NCBI GenBank assembly: GCA_029204225.1
Contig: MU835611.1
Span: 1-37,743 of the forward strand
Length of the DNA stretch: 37,743 nucleotides
Source: Diphasiastrum complanatum
Lineage: Eukaryota > Streptophyta > Lycopodiopsida > Lycopodiales > Lycopodiaceae
Direction: 5' to 3'
The notes beneath the pieces are model-generated. The model worked only from the letters and a program-made list of their open reading frames with translations, was not told the DNA's origin and ran no database searches. Positions 36,600-37,743 of the stretch are shown piece after piece; position 1 is the stretch's first letter, and each line of letters starts with the position of its first letter. Both the position numbers and the translations under genes were made by a program.

Positions 36600-37372
36600 G
36601 CTGTCCAAAACTCTTTTCCACCTCAGATAATTCATCTGGAAAAATTGAAAGAGATTTCATTCTCATTTTTACAAAATCAACTAAATTAGTATCTAAATCT
36701 ACTGCAGCAACATGTCTGCCTTAACAGCACATGCGCTCGTAGTGCCGCTACCGCTAAATAAATCTAAAATCCAATCAGTTGGGTGAGAAAAAATATCAAT
36801 TAAATGATTAATTAATTGTTGTGGCTTTTGGTAGGGACAAGCCACGGAACCCGTCATTGAATTTTTTAATTTCTTTGTCACACAGCTGGATACTAGAACA
36901 AGTTTTCAAAACTTGTCAGTCCAGAAGTATTATAATACAACATCGAGCATTTTGCCATCCAAAGAATAATAACCGATGGTTATGTATTCTATTTCATTGC
37001 AAAGTCGAGCTCCTCCCAAGTTCCTCACATTGGGCTTGTACCTGACATGGAACATTACAAGTAAGATCAATTTAAAATTTTAATTTTAAAATAAAAAATT
37101 TAAAATAAAATTATGAATTAAAATACGAATTGATAATTCAGGGACTTAAGAACTTACCCCACATTACAGAAAGTCAGTAGAGCTTTTTGTACTGATGCTG
37201 ACTGCCAAGAAGAATGAAAAATAACAACTTTCCAAATTGGAGAAGTTGTGACTTCAAGAAAGCCTTGCATAAAATTATGGATTTCAGTGAATTTAAAAGG
37301 AGTATCATCATTTAATGATTCCTTCATCAGAAATCCATATGGTATATCGGCGATGCAGAGTGTATAAGACAT
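36600..37372 (-). pseudogene. Beta-class DNA N4/N6-methyltransferase-like gene, decayed, with one spliceosomal intron
   Basis: Seen: exon A runs from ATG 37372 to 37158 and has LCIADIPYGF at 37331-37351, the place of the catalytic DPPY motif, here D-I-P-Y. Intron 37042-37157 is GT-AG and joins in frame as CNVG|YKPNVRNLGGARL ... EIEYITIGYYSLDGK, then TAA at 36930-36932. After a frame change (a YPAV then VTKKLK border) it reads GSVACPYQKPQQLINHLID, then DWILDLFSGSGTTSACA (SAM-binding motif, 36738-36764). A 1-base frameshift near 36720 leads to GRHVAAVDLDTNLVDFVKM. Known: beta-class enzymes (CcrM type) have motif IV first and the QKP...D.F.GSGTT block near the C-terminus, and they methylate adenine N6 or cytosine N4. 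Inferred: once a nuclear gene, now broken by at least two frame changes and two stops. Confidence 0.75.
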
Positions 37373-37413
37373 TTTTTTTTAAAAAAATTGAAATTTCTCT
37401 GCAATCGCCCTCC

Positions 37414-37653
37414 TCAGCATGGTTGATCATTGACACTTTTGGGAAGGTAGGTATCTAATGGATCCTCCTCCGCAATGGTCTCACCTCGTGTCAATCTCTC
37501 CCTGTCCTTTTTTTTTGCTTTTGTTTTCAAAATATGTCTCTTGAATTGCTCTAGAAAAGACTTTGTTTTTTTTTTTTTTTGTCTTCGGGAGACTGAAAAG
37601 GAAAAAGCTATGCTTAGCATGGGAGACAAAAAATATAAAATAGAATAGGACAC
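37414..37653 (-). other. Lys-rich reading frame upstream of the methyltransferase relic
   Basis: A minus-strand frame reads FLEQFKRHILKTKAKKKDRE ... RLTRGETIAEEDPLDTYLPK and stops at TGA ~40 bp before the methyltransferase ATG. A possible acceptor TTTTCAG| lies at ~37590. It may be the 5' exon of the same decayed gene, because position and strand fit and the basic composition suits a nuclear protein. I do not recognise it. Confidence 0.3.
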
Positions 37654-37743
37654 TTAACTTATCAAAGAAAAAAATTAAATAAAAAAAAAAACTATGCTTA
37701 GCATAGAAGACATAAAATATAGAAAAGAATACAATTAATAAGC
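37605..37743. repeat. Short direct repeat at the right edge
   Basis: CTATGCTTAGCAT, followed by a GACA/ATAAAATA block and AGAATA, occurs at ~37608 and again at ~37692. The spacing is ~84 bp with A-rich filler. The second copy runs to the window edge. Confidence 0.7.

Overview
The window is nuclear DNA from a flowering plant or other land plant. The reasons are one gene broken into many short exons by GT-AG introns, Ty1-copia remnants, a cytosol-type tRNA-Arg(ACG), TTTAGGG telomere-like repeats and very long (GA)n/(CT)n tracts. The abundance of long GA tracts would fit an early-diverging angiosperm, but I cannot fix the species. Most of the window is accessory or intergenic repeat DNA.

Region 1 (1-~9,960, minus strand) holds the only clearly intact protein gene, a MABP1/WDR62-type tandem WD40 scaffold. 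I reconstructed 14 coding exons from start codon 8767 to 510. All phases are consistent and give 731 codons. The C-terminal part lies beyond the left edge. Its 2.86-kb intron 1 carries a 630-bp hAT-like non-autonomous transposon with an exact 8-bp target duplication. A (TC)27 tract and a possible leader exon lie upstream of the start.

Region 2 (~9,960-15,870) is intergenic, with a decayed copia gag fragment and otherwise nothing recognisable.

Region 3 (15,870-30,770) is a rearranged block. Two nearly identical 2.6-kb arms (16230-18861 and 28110-30679) lie in inverted orientation around 9.2 kb. Directly at the inner end of the left arm starts a tandem array of 3.7 near-identical ~875-bp units, each with a long poly-C run. 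The spacer also holds a copia RNase H/3' LTR relic, a 32-bp perfect palindrome, a compound poly-C tract, an intact tRNA-Arg and a MITE-like stretch. A 45-codon ORF of unknown function is complete at the right arm's inner edge but is cut and re-fused by the array in the left arm.

Region 4 (30,770-37,743) has a diverged foldback pair of ~530-bp arms, a GA tract with a repeated flank, a 0.6-kb degenerate telomere-like block and an AT-rich stretch. At the right edge, on the minus strand, is a decayed gene for a beta-class (CcrM-like) DNA methyltransferase. It has a prokaryote-type motif order but contains an in-phase spliceosomal intron, so it once sat in the nucleus as a eukaryotic gene. This is the most unexpected item in the window.
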